NCBI GenBank assembly: GCA_964496595.1 | Contig: CAZCAI010000024.1 | Coordinates: 1-36,950, forward strand | Direction: 5' to 3' | DNA from: JAAAOZ01 sp964496595 | GTDB taxonomy: Bacteria > Chloroflexota > Anaerolineae > B4-G1 > SLSP01 | Length of the DNA: 36,950 nt | Shown here: positions 7,118-14,460 of the stretch, in pieces | Position numbering within the stretch: position 1 is the first letter of the stretch | Layout of the letters: every line of letters starts with the position of its first letter | Translations under genes and position numbers: made by a program | Notes under the pieces: generated by a model | Told to the model about the DNA's origin: nothing | The model's input: only the letters and a program-made list of their open reading frames with translations | The model's database searches: none

Positions 7118-8893
7118 TCAAATCTCACGCGAGGTCCGACTGCGCCGGCCCAGATCGCGCAACTTCGCCTCCGAGGCCAGCACGACGATCTCATCGCCGG
7201 GCGCGAGCCGCTGATTTGGTTCCGGCGGGACTTGGATGGACTCGCCTCTGGCGTGCAACAGCACGGTCAGATCCTGCTCGTCGGTCAGGGCGCCGGTGTA
7301 ATCGCCAAGCAGATTGGAGAGCGGCTTGATCTGGATGCGGGCGATGAACAGGCGCTGCTCGCCCACCAAGACTGACTGCGCCACGTGAATGTCCAACGCG
7401 GCGGCGACGAAGGCCGGGGCTGCTAACGCCGAGGTGCTGTAGACTGCGTCGATGTCGAAGGTGCGCTGTAACTGCTCGCCCAGCGTGACCTCGAACATGC
7501 GCATCACCACGCGCAAATCGGCGCGCAGTTCGCGGGCGCGCAGCGTCGTCTCAAAGTTGACCATGTCGTCCCCATCGCAGGCAATCAACGCCCTGGCTTG
7601 AGGCACGCCCGCCGCCTCCAATATGCTCGGTCGCCGGAAATCGCCGTACATAATCGCCAATCCCTCCTCCTCAAGTCGCTGCGAGAGCCGATCCGGCGCG
7701 AATGCCAATCCCACCACCGGATAGGCCATCGCCTTCAACACACTGATGATTCGATAGCCCGTGTGTCCCAATCCACAGACGAGGATGGGCGCTTCAGAGA
7801 CCGGGGGAGAAAGCGGCAAGAGCGCCGACGATAGCCCCTCGGCGCGCAACAGCGCGGTGAAATGCTCAACGGGCGTGAAGACGAAGAGCACATCCCTGGC
7901 CTGGAGCGTCATCGTCACCGCCGGTTCCATCCACAGGCGATCCGCCCGGTGGAGCGCGACGATGGTCATATCCCACCGATCGGTCAGCGCGCCGACCGTC
8001 GCGCCATTGCGCAGAAGCGGCTCGCGCAGCGGGAGTTTGGCGAGCGCGTAGGTGCGATATCGCAGCATGAAGGTCTCCAGCACCTCCAGCCCGATGGCCG
8101 CGTGCGCGAAGGTCTGCGAGGCCACCTGGGAGCGGCTGACCATCGTCTTGACATCAAAGCTGCGCTGAATTTCACCCGCGATCTCATCCTCAAAGAGACG
8201 CAACACAATCGAGGCCCTGCGATTGAGCGCCCGGATATGATAGACCGCCTCCAGATTGACCAGGTCGCGAACGGTGCAGACCAGGACCGTCTGTGCGCGC
8301 TCGGCGCCCGCGCTCCGCAGCACATCCACATTGCGCACATCGCCGTAGATGACGGGCAACCCGCGCTCCAACAGTTCCGTAACCAGCGGCGACGGTTCCT
8401 CCGCAATCGCGACGACGGGGCGCCCCCAATCCAAAAAGCGCTCGGCGATCCGATAGCCCAGGTGATCGAGGCCGCAGATCAGGATCGGACGCTCAATCGT
8501 CTGCACACGCGCCTTCTGCCAATCCTGCCCGCGATCCCCACGCACGAAGAAAATCCGCAGGATATTGAGGAGGTTCGCGCCGAAGACCAGCAAAATCGGG
8601 AAGCCGATCAAGGGCACGATGATGAAAAAGGGGTCGAGCGCGGGCGTTTCGGGGATGTCGGTGTAGGCAATTTGGAAGAGCATCATATTCAGGATGGCGT
8701 AGAGCGCCTTGACGTAGCTGATAGGCGGCCAGACAACGCGATTGTAGATGAGACGATAGAGAAACGCCGCCACCGCGATCCCGCCCCCCAGCCCGGCCGC
8801 CACGCGCCAGGGAAAGAGCAACGCCAACACCTGTACGTCCTGCCGCAGTTGCGCCCACCAACGCTGCGGTGAGGATTCATCCGATTCGCGCAT
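7118..8893 (-). CDS. Two-TM channel-like protein with tandem TrkA-N/TrkA-C (RCK) domains
   Basis: This is a membrane protein of the RCK-gated ion channel/transport type, probably controlling monovalent cation flux in response to a bound nucleotide. Of 591 residues, 28-47 and about 88-117 are membrane segments, with a pore-like stretch between (KALYAILNMMLFQIAYTDIP). The usual TVGYGD filter is replaced by IAYTD, so K+ selectivity is doubtful. The cytoplasmic part has two NAD(H)-binding halves, TrkA-N with ICGLDHLG (139-146) and VCGLGHTG (372-379), each followed by a TrkA-C domain (about 270-345 and 500-580). The ATG at 8893 has a GAGGGGG site about six bases upstream. It is flanked by repeat-filled gaps, so it stands alone. 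Sharing of repeat units inside one chain resembles gating-ring channels. Whether it conducts ions is not shown by sequence. Confidence 0.85.
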   Translation of the reverse strand: MRESDESSPQRWWAQLRQDVQVLALLFPWRVAAGLGGGIAVAAFLYRLIYNRVVWPPISYVKALYAILNMMLFQIAYTDIPETPALDPFFIIVPLIGFPILLVFGANLLNILRIFFVRGDRGQDWQKARVQTIERPILICGLDHLGYRIAERFLDWGRPVVAIAEEPSPLVTELLERGLPVIYGDVRNVDVLRSAGAERAQTVLVCTVRDLVNLEAVYHIRALNRRASIVLRLFEDEIAGEIQRSFDVKTMVSRSQVASQTFAHAAIGLEVLETFMLRYRTYALAKLPLREPLLRNGATVGALTDRWDMTIVALHRADRLWMEPAVTMTLQARDVLFVFTPVEHFTALLRAEGLSSALLPLSPPVSEAPILVCGLGHTGYRIISVLKAMAYPVVGLAFAPDRLSQRLEEEGLAIMYGDFRRPSILEAAGVPQARALIACDGDDMVNFETTLRARELRADLRVVMRMFEVTLGEQLQRTFDIDAVYSTSALAAPAFVAAALDIHVAQSVLVGEQRLFIARIQIKPLSNLLGDYTGALTDEQDLTVLLHARGESIQVPPEPNQRLAPGDEIVVLASEAKLRDLGRRSRTSREI

Positions 8894-8988
8894 CTTCGCC
8901 CCCTCTCATCGTTCATCCCAAGTGTAGCACGATTGAAAAACCATGCCACTGCCTTCAAATTCTTCCAGACGCGATATGGTGAATTTTT

Positions 8989-9019
8989 GGGATGGTTTAC
9001 TTTCCAGGATAATTAGGTT
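8989..9019 (+). mobile_element. Solo left end of the MITE-like family (remnant)
   Basis: About 31 bases starting GGGATGG match the left end of the element at 33323-33534 (read in reverse) with two differences, through CTTTCCAGGAT to ATTAGGTT. Similarity then stops. No matching right end occurs in the next kilobase. It is a truncated copy or a hybrid end. Confidence 0.7.
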
Positions 9020-9127
9020 GGGTCTTTTGGATTTTGCCGGGCAACCCCTTCAGCAAACCTCAAGTAGCCCGGAATGATATATGTGTGGGGATCACAGACC
9101 CTTTTACGTCGTTAGCAGGTTGCGGAT

Positions 9128-9157
9128 GCGCGGCGCCATTGCGCGGCGCCATTGCGC
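9128..9157. repeat. 13-bp tandem repeat
   Basis: GCGCGGCGCCATT occurs twice in a row (9128-9140, 9141-9153) and a third copy starts (GCGC). Each unit contains the palindrome GGCGCC. It lies about 40 bases upstream of a TATAAT box. Confidence 0.75.
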
Positions 9158-9194
9158 TTGGCAGATTGCACCCGGCGAATTCCTGAAGAGCCGG

Positions 9195-9330
9195 TATAAT
9201 AGGGAGCAATCGTTAGCTGAAGAACCGAGGAAACGCTGCTAGTCGCATCGCCGCGGACAGCAGTGCGGCAAGCCAGCATGGCGCCCATCCCTTGAGGCGA
9301 TTCTACATGCGAGACCGCGAGAGGGTCAAA
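9195..9330 (+). other. Candidate structured transcript (unassigned)
   Basis: A perfect TATAAT (9195-9200) is followed by a compact structured stretch. The stem at 9234-9246 pairs with 9253-9265 (13 bases with a single bulge), then GCCA/TGGC (9274-9284) and GACC/GGTC (9313-9327) form smaller hairpins. There is no good -35 box and no terminal T run. I recognise no known riboswitch or small RNA family. It may equally be another repeat. Confidence 0.18.
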
Positions 9331-9356
9331 TTAGCCTGGTTCTAAGATTTATATAA

Positions 9357-9385
9357 TTGCACAAACCTACTTTTTCGTGTAAAAT
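9357..9385 (+). promoter_or_regulatory. Possible sigma-70-type promoter upstream of the exported-protein gene
   Basis: TTGCAC (9357-9362) and TAAAAT (9380-9385) are separated by exactly 17 bases. Transcription would start near 9392 and give a leader of about 400 bases through the triple-hairpin repeat before the ATG at 9793. This length makes it less certain as the gene's promoter. Confidence 0.3.
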
Positions 9386-9454
9386 GAATCATGGGGTCGA
9401 TATAAAAGGCTATTTGAAAATTAGATGGCCCGGCGGTTAAAACTACCATTACGA

Positions 9455-9525
9455 AGTCGCCCTTCGGCGACTGAGTCCTAACCGGTAAAGGCCGGTTTCG
9501 CAAATGTAGCCGCGAATTTATTCGC
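9455..9525. repeat. Triple-hairpin intergenic repeat
   Basis: Three perfect hairpins follow one another: AGTCGCC/GGCGACT (9455-9472), AACCGG/CCGGTT (9480-9497) and GCGAAT/ATTCGC (9512-9525). The first resembles the AGTCGGCT/AGCCGACT hairpin at 33543-33561. It is non-coding and probably a dispersed extragenic palindrome family. Confidence 0.65.
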
Positions 9526-9792
9526 CAGGCGTAGAGCGTCGCTCATCAAACTAAACAGTTACAGAATTTCTTACTTGAATTCTCAAATACATTCTAAAGT
9601 TTGCAGACCACAAACTGTAACGAAGCCTTAACAATCTTCACTCAGTTTTGCGGTAGATTAAAGGTAATAAAGTGATCCTTATATAACCCTCTTACCTCAG
9701 CTTGAGAGCCTCAGATGTGAGGGCCTCGGATGCTGGTAGCTCTGGTAGTTAATGATGTGATAAAGTGTCAGGTGCAATGGGCGAGAAAAGCG

Positions 9793-10764
9793 ATGAACGT
9801 AAAACAATCACGTAAAATAAGAAGCATCGTAGGGTTCGCCATTCTGCTGATGCTGTGCTTCCCTCAACTGAGCTTGGCCCAGGCGGATGACGGTTATTTT
9901 TCAGAGACCGGACACCGCATCGATGATAGATTTCTGGAGTACTTCGAGGAGAATGGGGGGCTAGCCATCTTCGGCTATCCGATAACCGAGTCATTTATCG
10001 ATCAGGGTCTTTTGGTGCAATATTTCCAAAAAGCGCGCCTCGAATGGCATCCCAACAACCCAGATCCTTACAAAATTCAATTAGGCCTGCTGGGCGATGA
10101 ATTAAAATACCGGCGTCCGCCCATTCCAGAACCTTCGCCGCGCTCTCGGCGCCGCGTTTACTTTCCGCAGACAGGGCACACGGTCGCCTATACGTTCTTA
10201 GATTTCTTCAAGGAAAACGGGCAGGTCGACATTTTCGGCTATCCGATCAGCGAGATGTATTTTGAAGACGGCAAAGTCGTCCAGTATTTCCAGCGCCTTA
10301 AGCTAGAGTGGTCGCCAGAAGACCCTACCTCGATGATTTATGTGGGAAATTTGGGGGAATTATATCTTAGCATCTATCGCAGCAGAATCCCATCCGAAGC
10401 CTTGCGACCATTGGAAGCTCGGCCTGAAACGGGAACGTTCCAGCAAGTCCGTAGTCTGCGCGCCGTTATTTCGCTGCGCTACTCGGTAATGAGCCAAAAG
10501 AGTAGCCAGATCGTCTCAGTGTTGGTTACCGATAACAACGACGATCCAATTCAAGATGCCACGGTGGACATCCACCTTGAGACGCCAACGGGAGATATTC
10601 TTCCCAACAGCCAACAGAGTAGCCGCACGGACGACCGGGGCTTTGTTCAAGCCTCAATCCCGGTAAATGAGGGTAAGACAGGGACGCAAGTCATTGTTCA
10701 GGCTCGGGTCAGTTACAACGAGCTAGAGACCACGGCGCAAAACGTCTTCTTGCTCTGGTGGTAG
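9793..10764 (+). CDS. Exported protein with two FGYPI/VQYF repeats and an Ig-like C-terminus
   Basis: The function is unknown. Starting at the ATG at 9793, the 323-residue protein has a basic N-terminus and a hydrophobic core ending SLAQA, a likely cleaved signal peptide. Two repeats of about 90 residues follow (about 35-105 and 122-190). Each reads [Y/F]F..TGH, F(L)..F.ENG, FGYPI.E, then VQYFQ and LEW.P. The remaining part (about 235-323) looks like a beta-sandwich of the bacterial Ig type, with VLVTDNNDDPIQDATVDI and TDDRGFVQASIP. A frame start 21 codons earlier would spoil the signal peptide. Similar TGH...FGYP repeats are common in exported Chloroflexota proteins, which supports the taxonomic guess. 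It is the only plus-strand gene in the first 30 kb and has its own terminator. A cell-surface or polymer-binding role is inference only. Confidence 0.85.
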   Translation: MNVKQSRKIRSIVGFAILLMLCFPQLSLAQADDGYFSETGHRIDDRFLEYFEENGGLAIFGYPITESFIDQGLLVQYFQKARLEWHPNNPDPYKIQLGLLGDELKYRRPPIPEPSPRSRRRVYFPQTGHTVAYTFLDFFKENGQVDIFGYPISEMYFEDGKVVQYFQRLKLEWSPEDPTSMIYVGNLGELYLSIYRSRIPSEALRPLEARPETGTFQQVRSLRAVISLRYSVMSQKSSQIVSVLVTDNNDDPIQDATVDIHLETPTGDILPNSQQSSRTDDRGFVQASIPVNEGKTGTQVIVQARVSYNELETTAQNVFLLWW

Positions 10765-10861
10765 AGCAAACCACACGGTTCAAAACAGGGGGCAAGTAAG
10801 CGGCGCCGATCGGGTATCGGTATGGGGTAATGGCGGGAAATCTTAAAGACCCAGGTAAATC

Positions 10862-10894
10862 AAAACAGCGCGGAACAATCCGCGCTGTTTTTTG
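10862..10894 (+). terminator. Rho-independent terminator of the exported-protein gene
   Basis: AAAACAGCGCGG (10862-10873) pairs perfectly with CCGCGCTGTTTT (10880-10891) across a six-base loop and runs into more T. It lies 98 bases after the stop codon. Confidence 0.92.
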
Positions 10895-10984
10895 TGCATA
10901 GTCCTGGGAGTTTCAAAAACGCCTTTGAATTACTCAGACGCCCTCTTACGGGATATTTTTTGGTGATGCTCGTTCCCCTCAGAG

Positions 10985-11034
10985 GATATTTGAAAATTAG
11001 TCCTACCCTTTCCTGAGTTAAATTTTCAAATATC
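10985..11034. repeat. 14-bp inverted repeat between convergent genes
   Basis: GATATTTGAAAATT (10985-10998) pairs exactly with AATTTTCAAATATC (11021-11034) across 22 bases. It lies right after the stop of the small minus-strand gene. There is no T run, so it is a poor terminator. The motif TATTTGAAAATTAG within it occurs again at 9411-9424. Confidence 0.65.
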
Positions 11035-11037
11035 TCC

Positions 11038-11250
11038 TTAGGAGTCTCCCTCCGCCGACTCTCCCAGCCCCAATCGCTGTTTCAATCGCGCTAGCCATGA
11101 TTTTTTACGGACGGGCGGCGGTTCACTCGAGGCCCTAAAATTCCGCAAGCGCCCCACGGCCCGACGTAATCGTTGCATCTTAATAAGCTTTTTCTCTTGA
11201 TCTTCCACGTCTACTTTCGCTTGATCTCGATCTTGTTCTTGATTTATCAT
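11038..11250 (-). CDS. Small basic hypothetical protein
   Basis: I do not recognise this protein. It is 70 residues from the ATG at 11250, chosen because GAGGAG lies about eight bases upstream. A frame could also begin at a TTG five codons earlier, which would overlap that ribosome site. The N-terminus is rich in Asp, Glu, Gln and Lys and should be helical (DRDQAKVDVEDQEKKL). The middle is Arg-rich, and the C-terminus has SWLARLKQRLGLGES, an amphipathic helix. There is no membrane segment or cysteine pair. It lies 121 bases downstream of the response regulator on the same strand and may belong to that transcript. Confidence 0.6.
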   Translation of the reverse strand: MINQEQDRDQAKVDVEDQEKKLIKMQRLRRAVGRLRNFRASSEPPPVRKKSWLARLKQRLGLGESAEGDS

Positions 11251-11371
11251 ACAGACACTCCTCAATGTTACCCCACGCTAATGTCTATCCCCGATATTTT
11301 ACATAAGCGACGAAATCCAAAAGACTCTCGATCCTAAACATATTCTAACGGAAAAATATCAGGCAAGCAAC

Positions 11372-12202
11372 TCACGCCTCTTCAGACTCTACCGCATCTT
11401 TTATATCTTCCTCGTCGGGGATGGAGAAGAGATAACCGACGCCGCGCACATTCAGGATAAATTGGGGGTTTTCTGGATCTGGCTCCAGCTTCCGGCGCAG
11501 GCGACGGATATGCACCCGAATGATCGAGCGCGCGCCCCAGGGGTCGGTCTCGTAGCCTTGGGCACAACGAACCAACTCCTGTGGGGATCGCACCTCGTCG
11601 GCGTGTTCCATTAAGCATTCCAGGAGACGAAACTCCGTAGGGGTCAAATCCACCGGCTCCCCCCTGAAGGTCACCATATGCTTGGCGCGATCCAACATTA
11701 CGGTGGCAATGTTCAACACGCTGTCGTCTTCGACCGGCTCCGGCAAACTGGCATCGATCCCATCGGTCGCCATCAATTGTTGGAGGGTCTGTTGCAACTG
11801 GGCCACCAACTCCCGGCGATGGCGTCCGGCCTTCAACTCGGAAAGCGCACGTCGCACAGCAGTCAGCACCTCATCCACCGGACAGGGCTTGAGCAGAAAA
11901 TCGTAGGCGCCCTGACGCAGAGCCTGAATCGCGGTTTCCATCGTGCCATAGCCGGTGATGAGAATCACGATTGTCTCCTCCGAAGTTTTGGAGATCCCCT
12001 CCAAAACCTGCAAGCCATCGATGCCGGGCAGGCGCAAGTCGAGGATGGCTAAGTCGAAGGGGCCTTCTTGACGGACCAGCGCCAGGGCTTCCTCCCCAGA
12101 TGCCGCCAAGGTCACATGATAGCCTTCCAGACGGAGAACCTCGCCCAATGTGACGCGCTCGGCGGCCTCATCATCCACCACTAAAATATTAACGTTGCTC
12201 AT
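11372..12202 (-). CDS. OmpR-type response regulator
   Basis: This cytoplasmic transcription factor would receive a phosphoryl group from the overlapping kinase. The 276 residues hold a receiver domain (about 4-120) with the acidic pair DDE, the acceptor Asp55 in LAILDLRLPG, T/S in ILITGYG and Lys in LLKPCPVDEV. A helical linker follows to about 165. The C-terminal winged helix (about 175-265) has LTPTEFRLLECLMEHA and the recognition/wing stretch RVHIRRLRRKL and VRGVGYLF. The linker and total length exceed the usual 225-240 residues of the family. Its ATG lies inside the kinase gene (14-bp overlap), so the two are translationally coupled. Target genes are unknown. Confidence 0.92.
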   Translation of the reverse strand: MSNVNILVVDDEAAERVTLGEVLRLEGYHVTLAASGEEALALVRQEGPFDLAILDLRLPGIDGLQVLEGISKTSEETIVILITGYGTMETAIQALRQGAYDFLLKPCPVDEVLTAVRRALSELKAGRHRRELVAQLQQTLQQLMATDGIDASLPEPVEDDSVLNIATVMLDRAKHMVTFRGEPVDLTPTEFRLLECLMEHADEVRSPQELVRCAQGYETDPWGARSIIRVHIRRLRRKLEPDPENPQFILNVRGVGYLFSIPDEEDIKDAVESEEA

Positions 12203-13898
12203 CCAGACTCCTCCTTCTGCTTGGGTAAACGAACGATGAACGTTGTGCCACCTTCGTCGAGCTCCTGCGCGAGGCCGGGGAGCCGCTCAAACGCTTGGGT
12301 AAACGAACGATGAACGTTGTGCCACCTTCGGGGGGAGATTCAACGTTGATGACGCCGCTATGCCGCTCGATGATGCCATAGCTGATGGCCAACCCCAACC
12401 CGGTGCCACTCGATTTCGATGTATGAAACGGTTCGAAGAGATGCTCTTGAATTTCCGGCGAGATGCCGGGGCCGCTATCACGAAAGGCGATCACCACTTG
12501 CTCGCGTTCGGCGTGATAAGCTGTCGCCACCCAGAGATTGCCGCCATCGGGCATCGCCTCCACCGCATTGAGAATCAAGTTAAGGAAGACCTGCACCAAT
12601 TGATTCGCGACGCCCCGCACGGGAGGTAAGTTATCCGCCAGTCTAACCATCACTGCAATCTGCGATTGTTCCAACCGCTTGTTGGCAATAGCCAAGGCGT
12701 CTTCGACCGGCCTATTGACCGCCAGGGATTTCATCGCGGAGGCCGGGCGGTAGAAATCCAACATCCGGCGCACGATTTGCACCAACCTCCCGACCTCTTG
12801 TTGGACCATCTCCAGATATTGCCGGCGACGATCATTTTCCAAGCCCTGATGAAGCGCGAGGTGCAAACTATTCTGAATCGCCTGGAGCGGGTTGTTGATC
12901 TCGTGCGCCAGCGAGGCTGCCAATCGCCCGACCGCGGCCATCTTCTCCACCTGGATAAGCTGATTCTGGGAGCGCTCTAACTCCTCCGCGAACGCCTCTA
13001 GATCCTGGAAGAGTTGGGCGTTATCGACGGCGACGCCCACGGTCGCGGCAATGTGCTGCATCAACGGGAGGTATTCTTCATCTATCGGGGCCTCTCCCAG
13101 AGCCACCAACGCGCCAACCATTTCACGCTGCTTGAAAAAGGGCACGCAGAGGATATGCAAGGGCGTCAGGTTGATGGTCTCGCTCCAGAAGCTCTCTGGC
13201 TGGACGGCGCGCAGGACAGGTTGCCCCTCGCGCAATGCCTGGCGCATCGTCGGGTCGGAAGGGGGGACGACGCGACCTTCTAACCACGTGCCCCCTGGCG
13301 TCCGCGCCGAGCGCACGATCCACGAGGGCGATTCCTCGTCGCCAATCAACACAGCGAGCGCGTCGGCCTCGACCAGGCGATCCAGGCCTTCCAGCGCGGA
13401 GACAAGCACCTCATCTAAGTTCAAGCTGGAGGTGATCAGGCGGTTGATGTCGTCCAAGGCCGCCAGCTCCGCGTTGCGATGACGCAGCATCTGCTCGGTG
13501 CGGCGGATGCGCAGGACAACGCCCACGCGCGCTTTTAGCTCCACCGGGTCGAAGGGTTTGGTCACGTAATCATCCGCGCCCATCTCCAGACCACGCGCCT
13601 TGGCCTTGACGTCCGCCTCACCGGTCACCAGGATCACGGGAATGTGACTTAACACGGCATCCTGCTTTATTATTTTGAGGATATGAAAGCCTTCCTCGCC
13701 CTCCGGCAACCGCAAATCTAAAATCACGGCGTCGAGGCTATGCTCACTGTGACGATGCGATTTCAAATGCGCCAGCGCTTCCTTGACCGTCGAGGCGCTC
13801 AACGTTTCGCACGGGATCAGTGAGAGGACGTCTTTCACCAAGTTGATCATCTTAGGATCATCATCGATGACTAAAATTCGGGGATCTGATTCTGCCAT
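12189..13898 (-). CDS. Hybrid sensor kinase: receiver, GAF, histidine kinase; altered C-terminus
   Basis: This is a soluble kinase that phosphorylates the regulator encoded directly downstream. The 569 residues read: receiver domain (about 6-125, Asp61 in VILDLRLPEG, Lys in VTKPFDPVEL), GAF (about 150-300), a coiled linker, HisKA with SLAHEINNPLQ and acceptor His332, then HATPase with NLILNAVEAMPDGG, DSGPGI and GTGLGLAISYG. No membrane segment is present, so the signal is probably cytoplasmic. The last residues are unusual. A 38-bp segment coding for GGTTFIVRLPK occurs twice with period 74, and the extra 74 bases shift the frame so the protein ends in an Arg/Ser-rich tail. Without the insertion the frame would end at a TGA overlapping the regulator's ATG. 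The kinase core is intact, so activity is likely kept. Confidence 0.9.
   Translation of the reverse strand: MAESDPRILVIDDDPKMINLVKDVLSLIPCETLSASTVKEALAHLKSHRHSEHSLDAVILDLRLPEGEEGFHILKIIKQDAVLSHIPVILVTGEADVKAKARGLEMGADDYVTKPFDPVELKARVGVVLRIRRTEQMLRHRNAELAALDDINRLITSSLNLDEVLVSALEGLDRLVEADALAVLIGDEESPSWIVRSARTPGGTWLEGRVVPPSDPTMRQALREGQPVLRAVQPESFWSETINLTPLHILCVPFFKQREMVGALVALGEAPIDEEYLPLMQHIAATVGVAVDNAQLFQDLEAFAEELERSQNQLIQVEKMAAVGRLAASLAHEINNPLQAIQNSLHLALHQGLENDRRRQYLEMVQQEVGRLVQIVRRMLDFYRPASAMKSLAVNRPVEDALAIANKRLEQSQIAVMVRLADNLPPVRGVANQLVQVFLNLILNAVEAMPDGGNLWVATAYHAEREQVVIAFRDSGPGISPEIQEHLFEPFHTSKSSGTGLGLAISYGIIERHSGVINVESPPEGGTTFIVRLPKRLSGSPASRRSSTKVAQRSSFVYPSRRRSLDEQR
12219..12330. repeat. 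38-bp direct repeat inside the kinase gene
   Basis: Positions 12219-12256 and 12293-12330 are identical over 38 bases, with 36 unrelated bases between (12257-12292). The period of 74 is not a multiple of three. The segment encodes the conserved end of the kinase ATPase domain. Confidence 0.95.
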
Positions 13899-14460
13899 TA
13901 TTTTATTATGTCCTTAAATCCTAAGGTAGTTCCACAAATTAAAACTCTCCAACCTGATGCTTTTTCATCATAAAACTGTTTACTTGTGGGAGACTTGTTT
14001 TCCTGGAATGGCCTAAGCTGGCTTCGCAATAAATTATAACCCGATTTATAAAATTTGAGAAACTGACTAGCCACCTGACAGGAAAGATTAGGGGCTTTAT
14101 AACCGTTTAGTCTTATGGGGCTGTCTACCTACCGGACAGTTTGATGCCTTTATCTCAGCAGATGGAGCAAATGGATATAATCAGATAGTCTAACGGAGAC
14201 AGAGTTACCGGCGATTTTCTCGAAGATTCACAGAGAAATATCTTCCTCTGCACCTCTTTTTTGATTTCCTTGTGAGACTTTAGATCTGAACCGAAATCTA
14301 ATCTGCTTACATCTGCTCTATCTGCTGATTAAGCGTGGTCTTGGAAAAAGTGTCCGGTCGCTAGCGTATAAATTAAAGAGGGAAGCCGGTCTCCCGCTTC
14401 CCTCTTTTGTAGATCAACTATCAGCCTATGTCTGTCAGACCTGAGTTTCACACGGTGGTC
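13899..14460. other. Intergenic region with nested inverted repeats
   Basis: No gene is supported. ACCGGACA (14131-14138) is inverted at 14351-14358 (TGTCCGGT). Inside it, 14154-14172 is the inverse of 14310-14328 with two mismatches over 19 bases. These give a loose palindrome of about 230 bases, possibly a decayed small element, without a visible target duplication. The terminator of the following binding-protein gene is at 14375-14407. The first 230 bases are AT-rich and should hold the kinase promoter. Confidence 0.6.
14375..14408. terminator. Terminator of the second binding-protein gene
   Basis: AAAGAGGGAAGC (14375-14386) pairs perfectly with GCTTCCCTCTTT (14396-14407) across nine bases. 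T-rich sequence follows on both strands. It lies 54 bases beyond the stop of the minus-strand binding-protein gene. Confidence 0.85.

Larger units (their letters stand above)
8894..9792. other. Repeat-rich intergenic region
   Basis: This 0.9-kb gap separates divergent genes. In order it holds a solo MITE end (8989-9019), a 13-bp tandem repeat (9128-9157), a strong hairpin (9234-9265) downstream of a TATAAT box (9195-9200), a possible promoter (9357-9385), one copy of TATTTGAAAATTAG (9411-9424) and three successive hairpins (9455-9525). The last 260 bases before the exported-protein gene are AT-rich without obvious structure. No protein gene is supported. Confidence 0.7.

Noticed and set aside
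9207..9340. tRNA, cobalamin riboswitch or RNase P RNA in the gap
   Set aside because: I found no cloverleaf, B12 box or RNase P signature. Only generic hairpins are present.
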